A stretch of 64,000 nucleotides of DNA from Isoetes taiwanensis (GCA_021234155.1 JAJEKV010000004.1:62001-126000), one strand, 5' to 3'; positions 38,454-49,479 are shown, counted from the stretch's first letter. The notes: a model not told the origin generated them from the letters alone. Numbers and translations: made by a program.

Positions 38454-39488
38454 TCAGCCGGGACTTCGAGGAGCTCATGCATGCTAGTTCATGGTACATG
38501 CATGTTTTCTTTCTTTTCTTAAGCATTCAACTAACGGTTATTTTTATTTTTTTTGCAAATGATGAAGTGATGAATGAAATTTGTTAGGGGCGAGCACCTC
38601 TTATTTTTTTTTTCCTTGTTCTTGTCGAGCTTGCCTCCGCCTTTTTACCATATGACCTGCAAGCCTCAGGGCTTTTTTGTTGTGAATAGTTGAAGCCTCC
38701 GGGCATTTAAATTTACAAAATGATGTAAAGCCATACGGCCATAAAAATTTTGAATGTAAAAAGTTTTTGCTTCTAATTCCATTTGAATACCTAACTTTTT
38801 TTATCGTACATGTGTTACCACTCTTAAGTACATAAGTCATCATCCCTTTTCAAAGAGCATATTATTTTTCAAGGATCACACCAAGTTTAATAGTACATAT
38901 GCAACAAAAATGGAACACACTAAATTCGTGATGATGGTGATCCACTTTCTTATTTGTTGTCAAATTAAAACTAAACACAAGTCCCTCGCCAATAGTCTCC
39001 CATTTGCATATAAAATATCTATCATTCCAAGTTATATTATGTTTTATGAACTAAAATGGCCTCCTATCAGCCATTCCACGCCATATTTCCGCCTTTTTTT
39101 TCCCCGTCGATTTGCTTGGAATATTCTCCTAATAAGGGAATCGTGATATCTATGGGCCATATGTATTTAATTCTCTTGTTGTCGACAGATTGACCTTAAC
39201 ATCGCTTCTAAAAAGCCACTTGCATTATAGCATACCGCAACTCATGCGGTGTCTCTTGGTTTGTCGATACCAATCATGCGCATCACCGATTCTTGTCTTG
39301 CCCTATTTTCATTTAGAGTCCATTCCCGCCTTCTACATTTCAAAATTTGAATGTGTAGGTTGAAGCTTTGTATTAGACTTTTCGCTTCGATTTGCGATTT
39401 AGATTTAAAAAGTTCTCAGAATAGGGATCTTTACTTCATCCCAATATAAAGCTTCCCGCCCCTACAATTAATTTTGAATTTGCTTTTG

Positions 39489-39496
39489 TATAAAAG
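39489..39496 (+). promoter_or_regulatory. TATA box of the transposase-like gene
   Basis: TATAAAAG, about 170 bp upstream of the transposase-like frame; the same segment occurs at 37479-37486. Confidence 0.55.
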
Positions 39497-39662
39497 CATG
39501 GATTGTAGGAGAATGGACTTTTCCATATGCACGTTGCAAATTTCAAAAACGAGGTTAGTACGGACTGAGCCTCAAACGAAGCGAATTGTGCTGGGGCATA
39601 CAAATTGTACACATTCATTTCGCGCCGTGCGATCCACGCGGTATGGAAGCTCCAAATGATGT

Positions 39663-42038
39663 GTGGATAAGGATCCAACTGACTCAGGAATATGCTCCAG
39701 TCTTCAATCGCAAAAAAGAGGTCTAAAAAATAAGAACTTAGACCTCGACATGTTGCGCCTTGCAGGCTCAAAAAGTATCGACATCTGGGCGGATGGCAGT
39801 TTATATCCATTGGATCCGTTGAGTGGCAGGAAACCGTCATTTCGGGACGTTTCAAGTTTAGTCCGATTTTGTGGTGACGGTAACTCTGGCCTCTTGGGAT
39901 ATTGTGAGAGATTGAGAGAGGATGAAGGCATTCGGAATCGAATACAGTTCCTTGAGATGAGCTGCTTCCGATTGTCACAAGAGAATTATAACTTAAACCA
40001 GCAGCTCTTTTTTCTCTCGCTTCATTACTCCACTGTGATGAAGGAAAGGAATGACGGCTTCGGGAGGGAAACTTCTTTGAGATACGAGGCGGAGAAGTCC
40101 AAATTGGTGATAGGGCAGCTGCAAGAAAAGATCCAAGAGCTCGAAAGAGCAAACTTTGGGCTTCAATGTAGGTTAAAGAATTTGAAGAAAACACCCCTTG
40201 GCTTGCGAGAAAGGAAGAAGCATTATCGACCGATAGAGGAACTGAAGTTTGGATCAGGTGCATTCAGACGCAGGGTCACGGCCACAAGGTCCGTTTACAA
40301 CACTAGCAAAGGCCAGTTAAGATCTGGGGAAACTAGAAGCAATCTTGGTTACGTAGTGAAGAACCTAGCGACGAACAGGGAGATAGTGGACATGATTTGT
40401 CAGCCCTACAACTCTCCTCTCAAGAAGATGGTATTGGAAATGGTACTAGGGGAGATCTACAAGAAGTTAGAAGCGACAGATGTACAGACTGTTTGTGATG
40501 ATGTAGGCATCAGTAGGCTTGGTTACCGTTCTCTATTCAAGCCATTCCACGAAGCGTTGAAAAGAATGGGCACAAAAAAAGTATTCGCTCCACGTCCACA
40601 AATTGTCGAGAATACAAGGGTTACTAGGACAAAGATGGTGTATGCCATATTAGGAGAGATGCACCACGTTGAATGTGCTGGTCCTGCCATAGCCATAAAA
40701 AGATAAGAATGGCAAGGATTGTTGTGATATAGTTGGAATGAATGAACGCAATAATCTTTGGGTTGACCTGGTTACTCTCTTACAATTCCTTGTCAAATAT
40801 TATGACTTAACAGTTGCAGAAACTAATGGTGAGATTGAAGTTTGCATAAAATTGGATGAAATGGAACTGACCAAGTTTGAGAAGTATGAGAGGGTATCCG
40901 TTGTCATCATGAATAGAGCAATTGAGAATGCAATTGCACATGCTAAATCAAAGAGCAACAAGAATAACAAAAAAGATGTAGAGGTGACGGACGAGGAGAA
41001 GAAGCGTGCGGAAAAATGGTTCTCATGTCAATCTGAAGATGACACCTGGTGGTTAGGTCTCTTTAAAGTTCAGAAAGAAACCCACGAGGTTTTGAAATGG
41101 GTGTTCAATCAAACTGACATCCCGAGTCTAATATCTAGATTCGAGGGAGGGGAAAAATTGCAAGTAGATCACTATGGATCTTACAAAGTAATTTTTCACT
41201 TGGCGTCTGATTTAAAAACTGAGAAAGCAATGTACAACATAAGTGGAGGAGGACAAGGAACATGCAAAAGTTGTCTGTACTGCAATCATGCAAGGAAGTC
41301 AAGTACTGGGAAGACTGTTTCAACCTTGTCCCTTAACCAAGCAAATGCTCCTAATAGAGGAGAAGAAGATCCCAAGTTCCATGGCATTTTCCCCATTCCA
41401 TTAGAGAGGGTTCATATCTGCACTTTGCACGGCTTTGTGAGAATCATCGACAAGATGATATTTTTGAGCTGCAGATTCGTGTGGAACATTTCAGACAAGA
41501 AGAGAAGAGAGGAAGGAATTCGTAGAGTTGAACATGTTCTATCGTAATGTGTTTGCATGGTGGCAATGTAAGATTAGAGCTCGATGAGAAAACGCGGTGA
41601 AGAACAAGTGTGCCTCGTGAAGGTGTCAATTGGAGGGATGAAAGCCTCGGACGCTTCATAAAGAATCATAGAGAGGCTCGGAACGGAAACCCGGATGGGG
41701 AGAAAAGGTCTATGAATTTGAAAATTGCCGGTTGATGCGGAGCGTGACCGCACGCATGCATGCTCGCTTCGGCATTGAGGAAAAAAAAGCATGGGATGCA
41801 TTGTCTGAATTGTTCCCATACATTCGCGAGAATGGACCTCACAAGAGAAGATGCAGAAATGTTCGCAAAGTTTAATAACAAATTTATTAAAGCTTTCATA
41901 GACGATGGGGGGAGAGTGAAGTCACGACTACTTGCACATCTTTTGGGCTCATGCACCTTGGTTTTTAGGAAGTATGGAAGCCTAGCAAAGGTGGAGTGCA
42001 CAAGGCATGGAGAAGTCGTGATAAACAAGCTAAAATAG
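39663..42038 (+). pseudogene. Transposase-like protein of unidentified family (frameshifted)
   Basis: Three open segments follow one another: 39663-40706, 40738-41547 and 41822-42038, with a further frame bridging 41550-41860. The N-terminal half has a coiled coil (about residues 150-185, RYEAEKSKLVIGQLQEKIQEL) and a helical DNA-binding-like part. The second segment has EVCIKLDEMELTKFEKYE, which could hold a catalytic D, then GTCKSCLYC-N-H (a possible zinc site) and LERVHICTLHGFVRIIDK. The bridge has a HGGNVRL..DEK motif and the last segment KYGSLAKVEC. The D / H-x-x-T-L-H pattern suggests an RNase H-like DDE transposase, and I recall similar uncharacterised proteins in other eukaryotes but cannot name the family. 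No ATG starts the first frame; the first one in frame is at 39750. It is the best candidate for the mobility gene of the 37041-50626 element. Confidence 0.6.
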
Positions 42039-42301
42039 CCTTTCATCGTAACACTCAAAGAGGGGTGGAAATGTGGGAACCAACCCTCTAAGACAGATGT
42101 GAGTGGTTTTATAGAAGGGCGATGGCTAAATCACGACAAGAAGGTCGCTTTAAGGAGCAACCCGTAAGTCGAAACACCATTGGCATAATGTGAAGAGAAA
42201 ACGGAAAGTTGCTTGGCAAAATTCTAGGCCCCACTAGCATCGCAAACAGTGGAGATCTAAGAGACAAAGAATCGGTAAAGTATACTTGTAATGTGTAGCA
42301 T

Positions 42302-42366
42302 GTTCACACGACGCGAAGTACTTGCCTCCAACCTTGTTTGCACAACCGTAGCTTCGGCCGTGTGAT
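42302..42366. repeat. Boundary hairpin, GATCACACGACGCGAA type, copy 1
   Basis: TTCACACGACGCGAAG (42302 on) and GTAGCTTCGGCCGTGTGATC (ending 42366) form a hairpin about 65 bp long. A further inverted copy of the outer motif (CTTCGCGTCGTGTGTGAA) lies at 42423-42440. It sits exactly between the 3' ends of the convergent transposase-like and coiled-coil genes. Single copies of the motif lie at about 44331, 44973, 45208, 45955 and 47733, and a second hairpin at 49872-49944. Confidence 0.8.
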
Positions 42367-42746
42367 CTTATTTGTATCATACCTGCCAGCAATGGAGTTC
42401 GCTATTGCTTGCATTTATGTGGCTTCGCGTCGTGTGTGAAGCTTTACAAGATAATAATAAAAAGGGTTACTTTTGATTAAAGTTGTGAAAGATGTTACAT
42501 TGAAAAACAAAATACAACGACTCATTGTTGCTCCAAAGGCGTAGCTCTTCTTCATTATCTTCATCATCATCATCAGCTCATTCCCTCGCCTTTCGTCTTT
42601 CATCTCTTCCCCAAGCGAGCAATCACCCTATCCAAACGTTCCTCCAATCTGTCCACCATCTCTTTTGTACATGTCCCGCCTCTGTCCCAATAGCACAACG
42701 TGTTCTTACGCTCGAATTAGCATCCTCGTTGCCCGTCATAACCACC

Positions 42747-42994
42747 TTAGTGCGCTTGTTGGGGCATGTCATCCCGTCCTACCCTTCTATTCAACCACCG
42801 ATTTGCCTCTCGGCTACGAAGCATAAGAAGGTTGAATTCATTCTCTTCTTCTTTCTGCTGAATTGTAACGGCGTTTTCCTTTAGAAGATCATCTTGCTCC
42901 TTCAACCTCTTCATTAGAACACCCAACACTATGTCGAAGGGAGTTCTATCCTCTTGCGTTTTCCATTATCAGCGGTTGAGGATGTGGAGGCCAT
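42747..42994 (-). CDS. Small coiled-coil cargo protein 1
   Basis: The ATG at 42994 begins MASTSSTADNGKRKRIE. After one frameshift the frame continues with DIVLGVLMKRLKEQDDLLKE and an E/N/L-rich coiled coil, ending near 42747. The TATAAA on the minus strand at 43086-43081 is 92 bp upstream. It is related to the frames at 43862, 44827 and 45766: an MASSSS-type start, a short basic linker, then a D-[IV]-x-L-x-V-x-[MV]-K-R-[LF]-K-E helix. Function unknown; it could bind DNA or multimerise. Open downstream frame continues to about 42490 in other phases. Confidence 0.5.
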
Positions 42995-43439
42995 AGATGA
43001 CAAATGGGAGGGACATTAAGATTATAGAAGTGAGGAGCAAAGACTCTAACCGGCGGAAGGAGCACATGCAAGGACCTCAATTTATACATATTAGCTTTTG
43101 AACATATTAAACACACTGGCCGCCGTGCCGCGACGTGTCGAGGGATTCACGGTTGTCCGCTAGAACACATTAATGGTACCGTCCGGCTGGAACACATTAA
43201 TAACTATTCTAACTATTAATCAGATATCACACCCACGCTGAATCAGAGACAGAGCTTTAAAACCCTATGAAGGGTTTTCGCCGCGGTGATCTATCTTGTC
43301 ATTCTCTACCACGGATATTGAAAATTAAAAATAGGAAACGTAATATTCGGTAAATTTGTCAAAAACTTTTCCCATTTAAAAATAAAACCAATTACAAACA
43401 TTAAAAAAAAAAACGGGCCCCTCTAGGAGGAGCCCGATG

Positions 43440-43862
43440 CCTATGATCGCCGGGCAAGCTCTTTTCCGGAGGGCGTTGATAATTTTTTCACTGCTCCTCC
43501 AACATGATTGCTCGCCCTCAAGAACCACGTTCTCATATTCCGCGAACCTTATCTTTCCCGGGCCATCGAAGTTGGGCTCGGCAGCCTCTCCCGGCCGATT
43601 GCGGCCCTAAGCCCTCTTGGAGGTTATATCTCGTGGAGCTGCATTACGCGGTCTAAGGCAGCCCGCTGATTGTCGTGCACTAAAATCACCTCCCCAGCAG
43701 AAGGCGGCCTTTTTCCTGCCGCGAACCAGCTTGGCGACGTCTTCATCATTTTTTCTTTTAGAAGGCGGATCCGTTCCTCCGCTTCAGCCGCGAATGTTCA
43801 ATTTCCTTGACCAAAACTTGAGACAAGATCTCTAAGCAGGATGGAACCGAGCTGGAGGCCAT
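43440..43862 (-). CDS. Small coiled-coil cargo protein 2
   Basis: The ATG at 43862 gives MASSSVPSCLEILSQVLVKEIEHS. After a frame change it reads AEAEERIRLLKEKMMKTSPSWF and a stretch ending LDRVMQLHEI. Start, helix spacing and the TATATAAA at 43962-43955, 100 bp upstream, parallel the other three proteins of the group. Several frameshifts. No known domain. Confidence 0.45.
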
Positions 43863-44469
43863 TGAAAGTGATGGGAGAACAGGGGAGTGATGGCTGAGGG
43901 CGGATGTGGTAGAACGTAAGATGGTGGATAGGAGAAGACAAAGGCCTCCGACGCTTTATATAGAAACTAGAGATCGTTGGAATCTACGGTTGCTAAAACC
44001 GATAAAGTTGTGTAATAATCCCACGAGGCTTAAATTATAGCATGCAATTAGGCAACGGTAGTCTATGTTCGCATCATGGGATCCGTCATATCCCAGCCGT
44101 ATTGTATGCAGGCCGCATAAAAAGACAATGTTATTGTGGCGGCAAGATGCCACGCCCTGGCATGACGTTGTCATCCACAAGCCACGATGTGAATAGACGT
44201 TGTCATCCACATGCAAATTCGCATTTACCTGCAAGTTATATCACATAATCTAGCTAGATATTTGTGTTACATACACTTTTCCATTAATAAATTATGAATT
44301 TATACATACAACGAGGTGTACGTTGTGGAGATCATACGACGCGAAATCCATTGATTGCTACCTAATTGCAAGAATGGCATTTCAAGGCCGTGGTGATCTT
44401 TTAATAAAACAAAACAAGAGAACGATAGAAGCAAGAAATAGAGCAAATTTTTCTTTGAAACAAAAAAAT

Positions 44470-44827
44470 ATATATACAATGGCTACGGATCTTCATGATC
44501 CTCAGAAGTCGGCCGTCAAAAAGCGCGTTCTCATCCTCCTAAACAAGCTTCTTCTCCATATCTTCTAGCGCCACGAATATTGTGTGCGATTAAAGCGCCT
44601 CGACCTACGGCTATTGGCCCTCGGCACTGGTTAATGTTGTGCGAAGCTCAAGGTCTCGCTCATGCAAAGCCGACCCCTAGTGAATTCTATCTGGCACCGC
44701 CTCCATCTTCTCGACGCAGGGCGGCTGTTTTTATTGCGGAACCTCCTTGAATCTCTTCATCACCACAGCAAGGGTGATGTCCGCTGGGTCCCGGTAGCGG
44801 TCGCCTGGAGGAGGATGAAGATGCCAT
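44470..44827 (-). CDS. Small coiled-coil cargo protein 3
   Basis: MASSSSSRRPLPGPSG from 44827, then in a shifted frame DITLAVVMKRFKEV, and near the end LEDMEKKLV..EDENALFDGRLLRIMK. TATAAATA lies at 44951-44944. The gene with its 3' flank (from 44331) is a duplicate of the next unit upstream (45208-45863). Frameshifted. Confidence 0.45.
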
Positions 44828-45359
44828 CTGAGGAGAAGGCGTATATGGAAGGCGGAAGGCGGAAGGCGGAAGGGGAGAAGATGAGCGTAAGAAGGCGGAA
44901 GGCTTAAGAGGATCTGAGGTCGAAGGCAAGATAGAAAGTCTTCTATTTATAACATGGATTTCGAGTAGCTTGAGTCACACGACGCCAAGGATGCCGTGGG
45001 TGGGGAAAATCGACCGTTACTTCTCGGCCGCGGTGAGGAAAAAGGACCGTTACTTCTTCTAACGTCTTTTCTTCCAGAAAGCTCGTGGGTGATAATTTTT
45101 ATTGATAATTTCGGTGATACAATCTATACATAAGTAATTTTATCGATACATAACTAAAGATAGAACTTCTCATTGAAGCAAAATAGAAGCGGCATGGAGA
45201 TCACACGACGCGAAATCCATTGATTGCTACCTAATTGCAAGCAAGGCATTTTAGGCGCGGTGATATTTTAATAAAACGTAACATACATTGGAACAACAGG
45301 ATAGATAGAAGCAAAAAATAGAGAAAACTTTTCTTTGAAGCAAAAAATAGATAGATACA

Positions 45360-45766
45360 ATGGCTAGGGATCTTCATGATCCTCTAGCTGATTTTCATGT
45401 CCGCGGTACTGAAGCCGTGAGGTCGCGTTCTCATCCTCCGCATTTCGGAGCTTCTTCTCCATATCTTCTAAGGCTCACAAATCATGTGAGCAGTTTAACC
45501 GCCGGCCCCCGCTGCTCGTCGCCTTCTTGGTACATGGCTTAATGTTTCCACGAGCTCAACGTCCCGGCCAGGTCGGCAGCAGCTCCCTCGTGAAGGTTAA
45601 CTAATCGACCATTGCCTCATTGTTCTCGGCGAGAGGCGGTTGTTTTCATCATGGATCTCCTTGAATCTCTTCATCACCACTGCAAGGGTGATGTCCACGG
45701 GCAGCTCTGGGGCTGGGGAGTGCTATCTTGGCATGGTCGCTTGCTAGAGGAAGATGATGATGCCAT
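45360..45766 (-). CDS. Small coiled-coil cargo protein 4
   Basis: MASSSSSSKRPCQDS from 45766, then in a shifted frame LPVDITLAVVMKRFKEIHDE followed by NNRL. TATAAATA at 45863-45856, 97 bp upstream. It is the closest relative of the 44827 gene; the shared helix is identical over 11 residues. Function unknown. Confidence 0.45.
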
Positions 45767-46139
45767 CGGAGCGAAGGTGGAAGGCGGAAGCCGGAAGTAG
45801 AAGATGAGCGGAATATGGAAGGCGATCGGAGGTCGCGGCGTGGACATCGGTCTTCTATTTATAATATGAGTCACACGAGTTGCTTCTCGATCGCGGTGAG
45901 GAATAAATAAATTAATTGTCTTTTTCCAATAATATTTCATTTCTTGAGATAGATATCACACCACGCGAAAACCTAGATATGATGAAAAAAATCAGGACCG
46001 ATGTATTTGGCGTGATGTGAATAAATACAAATAAAATAATTTTTATTAGGAATTTCGAAGGACAATCTGTACATAAATAATTTTACCGATACAAGTTGGA
46101 AAACATATAACTTCCAATTTCTCAAGCTTGTGTCAATTT

Positions 46140-47000
46140 CATGCTCTTTCAATCCCTCGCCAAGACTTGATCCAACAAGGCAATGACTTCCATGTTATCG
46201 ACCCCGACTTCCAACCTTGGGTGAGTCAAGCCGGCAGACTAAAAAAAATTTAACATATTGCTCGCGTCACAGACCGGCTTTGGTCGTCAAAATATTGTAA
46301 CACAACATCCGCCGGAAGTGCTATCACCCCTTCGGTGTTTGATGCCAATTGGGAATGGTTCGAACATGCATAATGCACGGAGGTAATAGACAAACTCGCA
46401 CCCTTTGACTGAAAGTTCTGGCGAAGACGATTATCTCCCATTAACGAATCTTGAGATATATCTTAACAATGTAGAGTCCTTCAATCTTTCCTGTCCGCCC
46501 GTGCATGTCGGCAAGAAAAATCATCTACTTCCCACAAATAAGAACCCTCAAGATTATCTTCTTCACATTTATCCTCATCTACAGGCTTATCTTTGATTGG
46601 TGAAGGGCACTGCCAAACCTCAGATCCCGTTGGCGCTTTGCAGGAGATTGGAATTCTTCTTCCGTTGGTAGATTAAGCCTCATCTTGAGCAAGTCGAGAC
46701 TCCAGCCTCTCATATGCTTCTTTAAGCTTTATAGCATTGCCGGTATAATTAGATACTTCAAACATCTCTTTGTCCAAATCCTCTTCAAAAATCTAGGCCT
46801 AAGTTTACCCATTCGCCAAGGTACTTGATAAGCTCGTCTTCCCTAGCACACATTAAGTAACATAGGCGGGTTCCTCGGTATATCACTTAGCAATAAGTAT
46901 TCTTTGCCTTCCACTAAAATTGGCGTTATGTCGGACAACTTCTTTTCATCCTCATCCCCATCCTCATCACCTTGAATCATCTCCCTCCTCCTGGTTCACC
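46140..47000 (-). CDS. Cargo gene remains with acidic and coiled-coil parts
   Basis: Minus-strand coding-like pieces in order: DADYDVEMEIDLQEEEQE at about 47080-47020, FEEDLDKEMFEVSNYTGNAI with KLKEAYERLESRLAQDE at about 46800-46690, EGVIALPADVVLQYFDDQ at about 46350-46290, and RLEVGVDNMEVIALLDQV ending in a stop at about 46150. An acceptor-like TTTTTTTTAG precedes the last piece. These may be exons of one gene or the 3' end of the gene at 47626. No domain recognised. Confidence 0.35.
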
Positions 47001-47116
47001 CCAAAGGCGTCGAAGCTAAAACTCCTACATTCTTGCTCTTCTTCTTGTAGATCTATCTCCATTTCTACGTCATAGTCGGCATCATCACACATAACCGACC
47101 CCTTGGCTTAAAGATT

Positions 47117-47626
47117 TCATTGTTTCAAGTGTATCTTCGGGTTTGGCCGAAAGAGAATGCAATAACTAGCAAATGCAAAGCAAAAAAGAGAAATAAGATA
47201 CCTTCTTAAGCACAAGGACGAGCCGGGGAGGAGCCCGCGGCGCGGCATTCTTGAAAACATCTTCCCGTTTTGCAAATGGGAAGCCGCCTCCTCTAGAGCT
47301 GGTTTTGGAATCCACGAGCGGGGACATCCGCAAAGGGCGTCTTGCCGAGACCAAGCGGTCTGGGTGAAAGCTAAAAGCAACCTCGCGATAGCATCCAAGC
47401 TCGCATCTTTGTTTGCCATGATGTCCAACTCCTTGCAATAGAACGGATAAATCATGATCGCCGCCAACTTCCTCGTTGTCATGAGGGGCGGATGCATACC
47501 ATTCGTGAACTTCACATAACAATCCATGGCGAAGCAAGCAGCGAAAACAAGAAGATGTTTAGGGGCGGTAAAAGTAGCCGGTCGCTTTGAACTCAAGTAG
47601 CCGTTGTCGATTATGAAAGGGGACAC
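47117..47626 (-). CDS. Possible histone H2B-like cargo protein
   Basis: A 169-codon minus-strand frame. The middle part CYVKFTNGMHPPLMTTRKLA, followed by AIMIYPFYCKELDIMANKDASL, can be laid on the H2B alpha-1/alpha-2 region. It keeps the K-x(5)-HP pair, the K-x(3)-IM step and the F-x(4)-[LF]-[ED]-x-[LM]-A spacing. By eye only about 9 of 38 positions are identical, so the call is tentative; its position directly beside the clear H3-like gene is what makes it worth stating. The frame before it (SPFIIDNGYLSSKRPATFTA) is not H2B. A donor-like AAG|GTATCT at about 47205 suggests an intron. The real start may be upstream (an MEDHTTPQ start lies near 47748). Confidence 0.35.
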   Translation of the reverse strand: MSPFIIDNGYLSSKRPATFTAPKHLLVFAACFAMDCYVKFTNGMHPPLMTTRKLAAIMIYPFYCKELDIMANKDASLDAIARLLLAFTQTAWSRQDALCGCPRSWIPKPALEEAASHLQNGKMFSRMPRRGLLPGSSLCLRRYLISLFCFAFASYCILFRPNPKIHLKQ

Positions 47627-47655
47627 GGCCGTTGTGGGGAGATTTGTCCGTACAT

Positions 47656-47684
47656 TTTAGGGTTAGGGTTAGGGTTAGGGTTGG
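47656..47684 (-). repeat. Short TTAGGG array
   Basis: Four TTAGGG units (TTTAGGG then TTAGGG), a vertebrate-type rather than the usual plant TTTAGGG telomere word. It lies in the 5' region of the H2B-like frame. Too short to be a telomere. Confidence 0.85.
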
Positions 47685-47852
47685 ATCCTGCTGACTACTA
47701 CTATGTGCAACAAAAAGCACAATGCTTGTGGCGTCGTGTGATCCTCCATTATAACATTCAAAAAAAAAAAAAATACAAAGTGCAGAAGCTAGGCTTCTAA
47801 GAAAGAAATGGACTAAGAGATTAAGCTTATAAAGCCATTGCATTAAGAAATA

Positions 47853-48757
47853 TTATACATATGAAAAAACACAAAGGCACTTCACGGCCTTTTTTCCGGG
47901 GGTCTTTCTTCTTGTTGTATTCAGCCATAAAATTTTGACCATAGTTTTTCGGGATCCCTTATGCGTAAGGCGTAGCATGTCCTTGGGCATAGCAGGTCCT
48001 GCGCTTGGCATGTATTCTTTGCAAGCTGCGAGTCCTCGAACAGGCCGAGCACAAGCGCTTCGAAGCCATTTTGAAGAGCATTTAAAGGCGGTTGCTTGCT
48101 TGATTACTATGCTTGGTATGATGTATCGCACAACACTCTTGCGGGGAATCTCTCTCACGAGCGGCAAATGGGAGGCGGAATGACCATCTCGGTGCTCTTA
48201 CGATACTTCTTAATCGGCGCTCTTTAATACCAGGCCGTCTTCGCTTAGGCCTCTACCCTCACCCACCCCACATTTGGAGCATTTGCTCGGCCGGCCTCTT
48301 CGGCCGCCTCCTCCTCACTCGGCATCTGCGAGCGATTTCCTCGGCCAGAACTCTTGCGGCGTAGATCTCCTCACATTCACAAGTAGCCTTCCCTTTACGG
48401 CGTTGGGCCTCCTCCTCGATTTGAAGGTCCTAGCACCTCCACGGGGGAGGCAGGAGGAAGCGAGGAAAGAGCAAGAAGAGGCGGCTGCCCAATAATTAAT
48501 CCGGCATCATATTCTTCGCCACGTCTCTCTCACATTTTCATCCTCGTCTCCGAACCGGAGTGCACCTCCCTACTTACTCCGTGAGCTGCTTCTCCCGCTG
48601 ATGCGTCATGCGATTTCTTTTCCGGGTCTTACATTAGGCATGGTCGGAGGAGGAGAATCTCTATCGAGACTTCAGAGATCAGATGAAGAAGGCGGACTAA
48701 TGTAATCACCGGCCTTACACCACGGATGGATCCTTGCATTTGTTTAGTTCTTGCCAT
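47853..48757 (-). pseudogene. Histone H3-like protein with long tail (transposon-borne)
   Basis: The ATG at 48757 gives MARTKQMQGSIRG, with the exact H3 tail start ARTKQ. A charged linker of about 170 codons follows with a coiled-coil part (EEEAQRRKG.. EEIYAARVLAEEIARR). Then the histone core appears in order, split over frames: RRRPGIKERRLRSI (H3 RFRPG.. alpha-N), KSTEMVIPPPIC (48200-48165, H3 KSTELLIRKLPF), LVREI (48161-48147), NALQ..EALVLGLFEDSQLA (48080-48018; H3 [20 protein letters not shown]), IHAKR and MPKDM (47990-47976; H3 MPKDIQ). A K/R-rich C-terminal extension runs to 47853. TATAAA lies at 48784-48779. Frameshifts within the core mean this copy is broken or the consensus is wrong. 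It would package or mark DNA if made from an intact copy. Confidence 0.85.
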
Positions 48758-48784
48758 GGCTTCTCGGCCGGATGGCGCTTTATA

Positions 48785-49479
48785 CTACTGAACAACGACA
48801 AAAATAGACAAGCTGGCGAGGAGATAAATAGTAAAAAAACGAAGTTAAAGTAAAATATGATGGTAGCGTTTTTAAATAATTATGCGGAACCCTAAAAAAA
48901 TATCGGACAAAATACGGAACCCTAAAAAACATCGGACAAAAACACAAATAAAAACCGAGATTCAAAGCGCTAGCCGATAGACAATTTCTTGTTGATCGCG
49001 AACTCACTAAACTTTACATTTCCTCTTGCTCAGAACCAACCCTAATGCCATCAATAAAATAATGGAAGTCGTTAAACAATTTCCTCTGTCTCCATTAGCA
49101 CTCTTAGCTCGATAATGGCCATTAAACTTTCCATGGTGGCCGTATAAATGACTTCCTCCCTCTCCATACTCGAATATCCACCGATCGGAGTGTCTATTAT
49201 GGTCCTCAAACGGCTCCCAAAAAGTTGTGCACCCTCTCTTTTACTTTTCCTTCGTTTCTAGTTGACAATTAACATTATAAATATTGTTTTGGAAGAAAGT
49301 ATCCGAACTTAAAGAAGGACTTAACTACGCGGACCTCTGTTAGTTGACCGGATGATTCGTGGAATCGAACATCCCGTGTCGGAACCAAAAATAAGCCATC
49401 CACAAAAATCTAGGGGAGAAAGCATTATATGTCTTGAGACTTTTGAACTTCCGCCTATCCGAATATGTTAGCAAATACC
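48785..49479 (-). other. Minus-strand coding-like stretch without assignment
   Basis: It continues from the ASF1-like frame (a DLFLVPTRDVRFHESSGQL-type piece near 49360 is readable) and ends in AT-rich DNA. No domain recognised. Confidence 0.3.

Larger units (their letters stand above)
44331..45863. repeat. Tandem gene-unit duplication (44331-44951 and 45208-45863)
   Basis: Both units start (plus strand) with GATCA.ACGACGCGAAATCC followed by ATTGATTGCTACCTAATTGCAAG and end with a TATTTATA promoter element. In between are the two paralogous coiled-coil genes. Spacing is about 880 bp. Similarity is lower than in the LTR array, so this is an older event. Confidence 0.8.

Noticed and set aside
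39436..40263. 275-codon minus-strand frame
   Set aside because: It is antisense to the transposase-like gene, which has the motifs; the minus frame has none.
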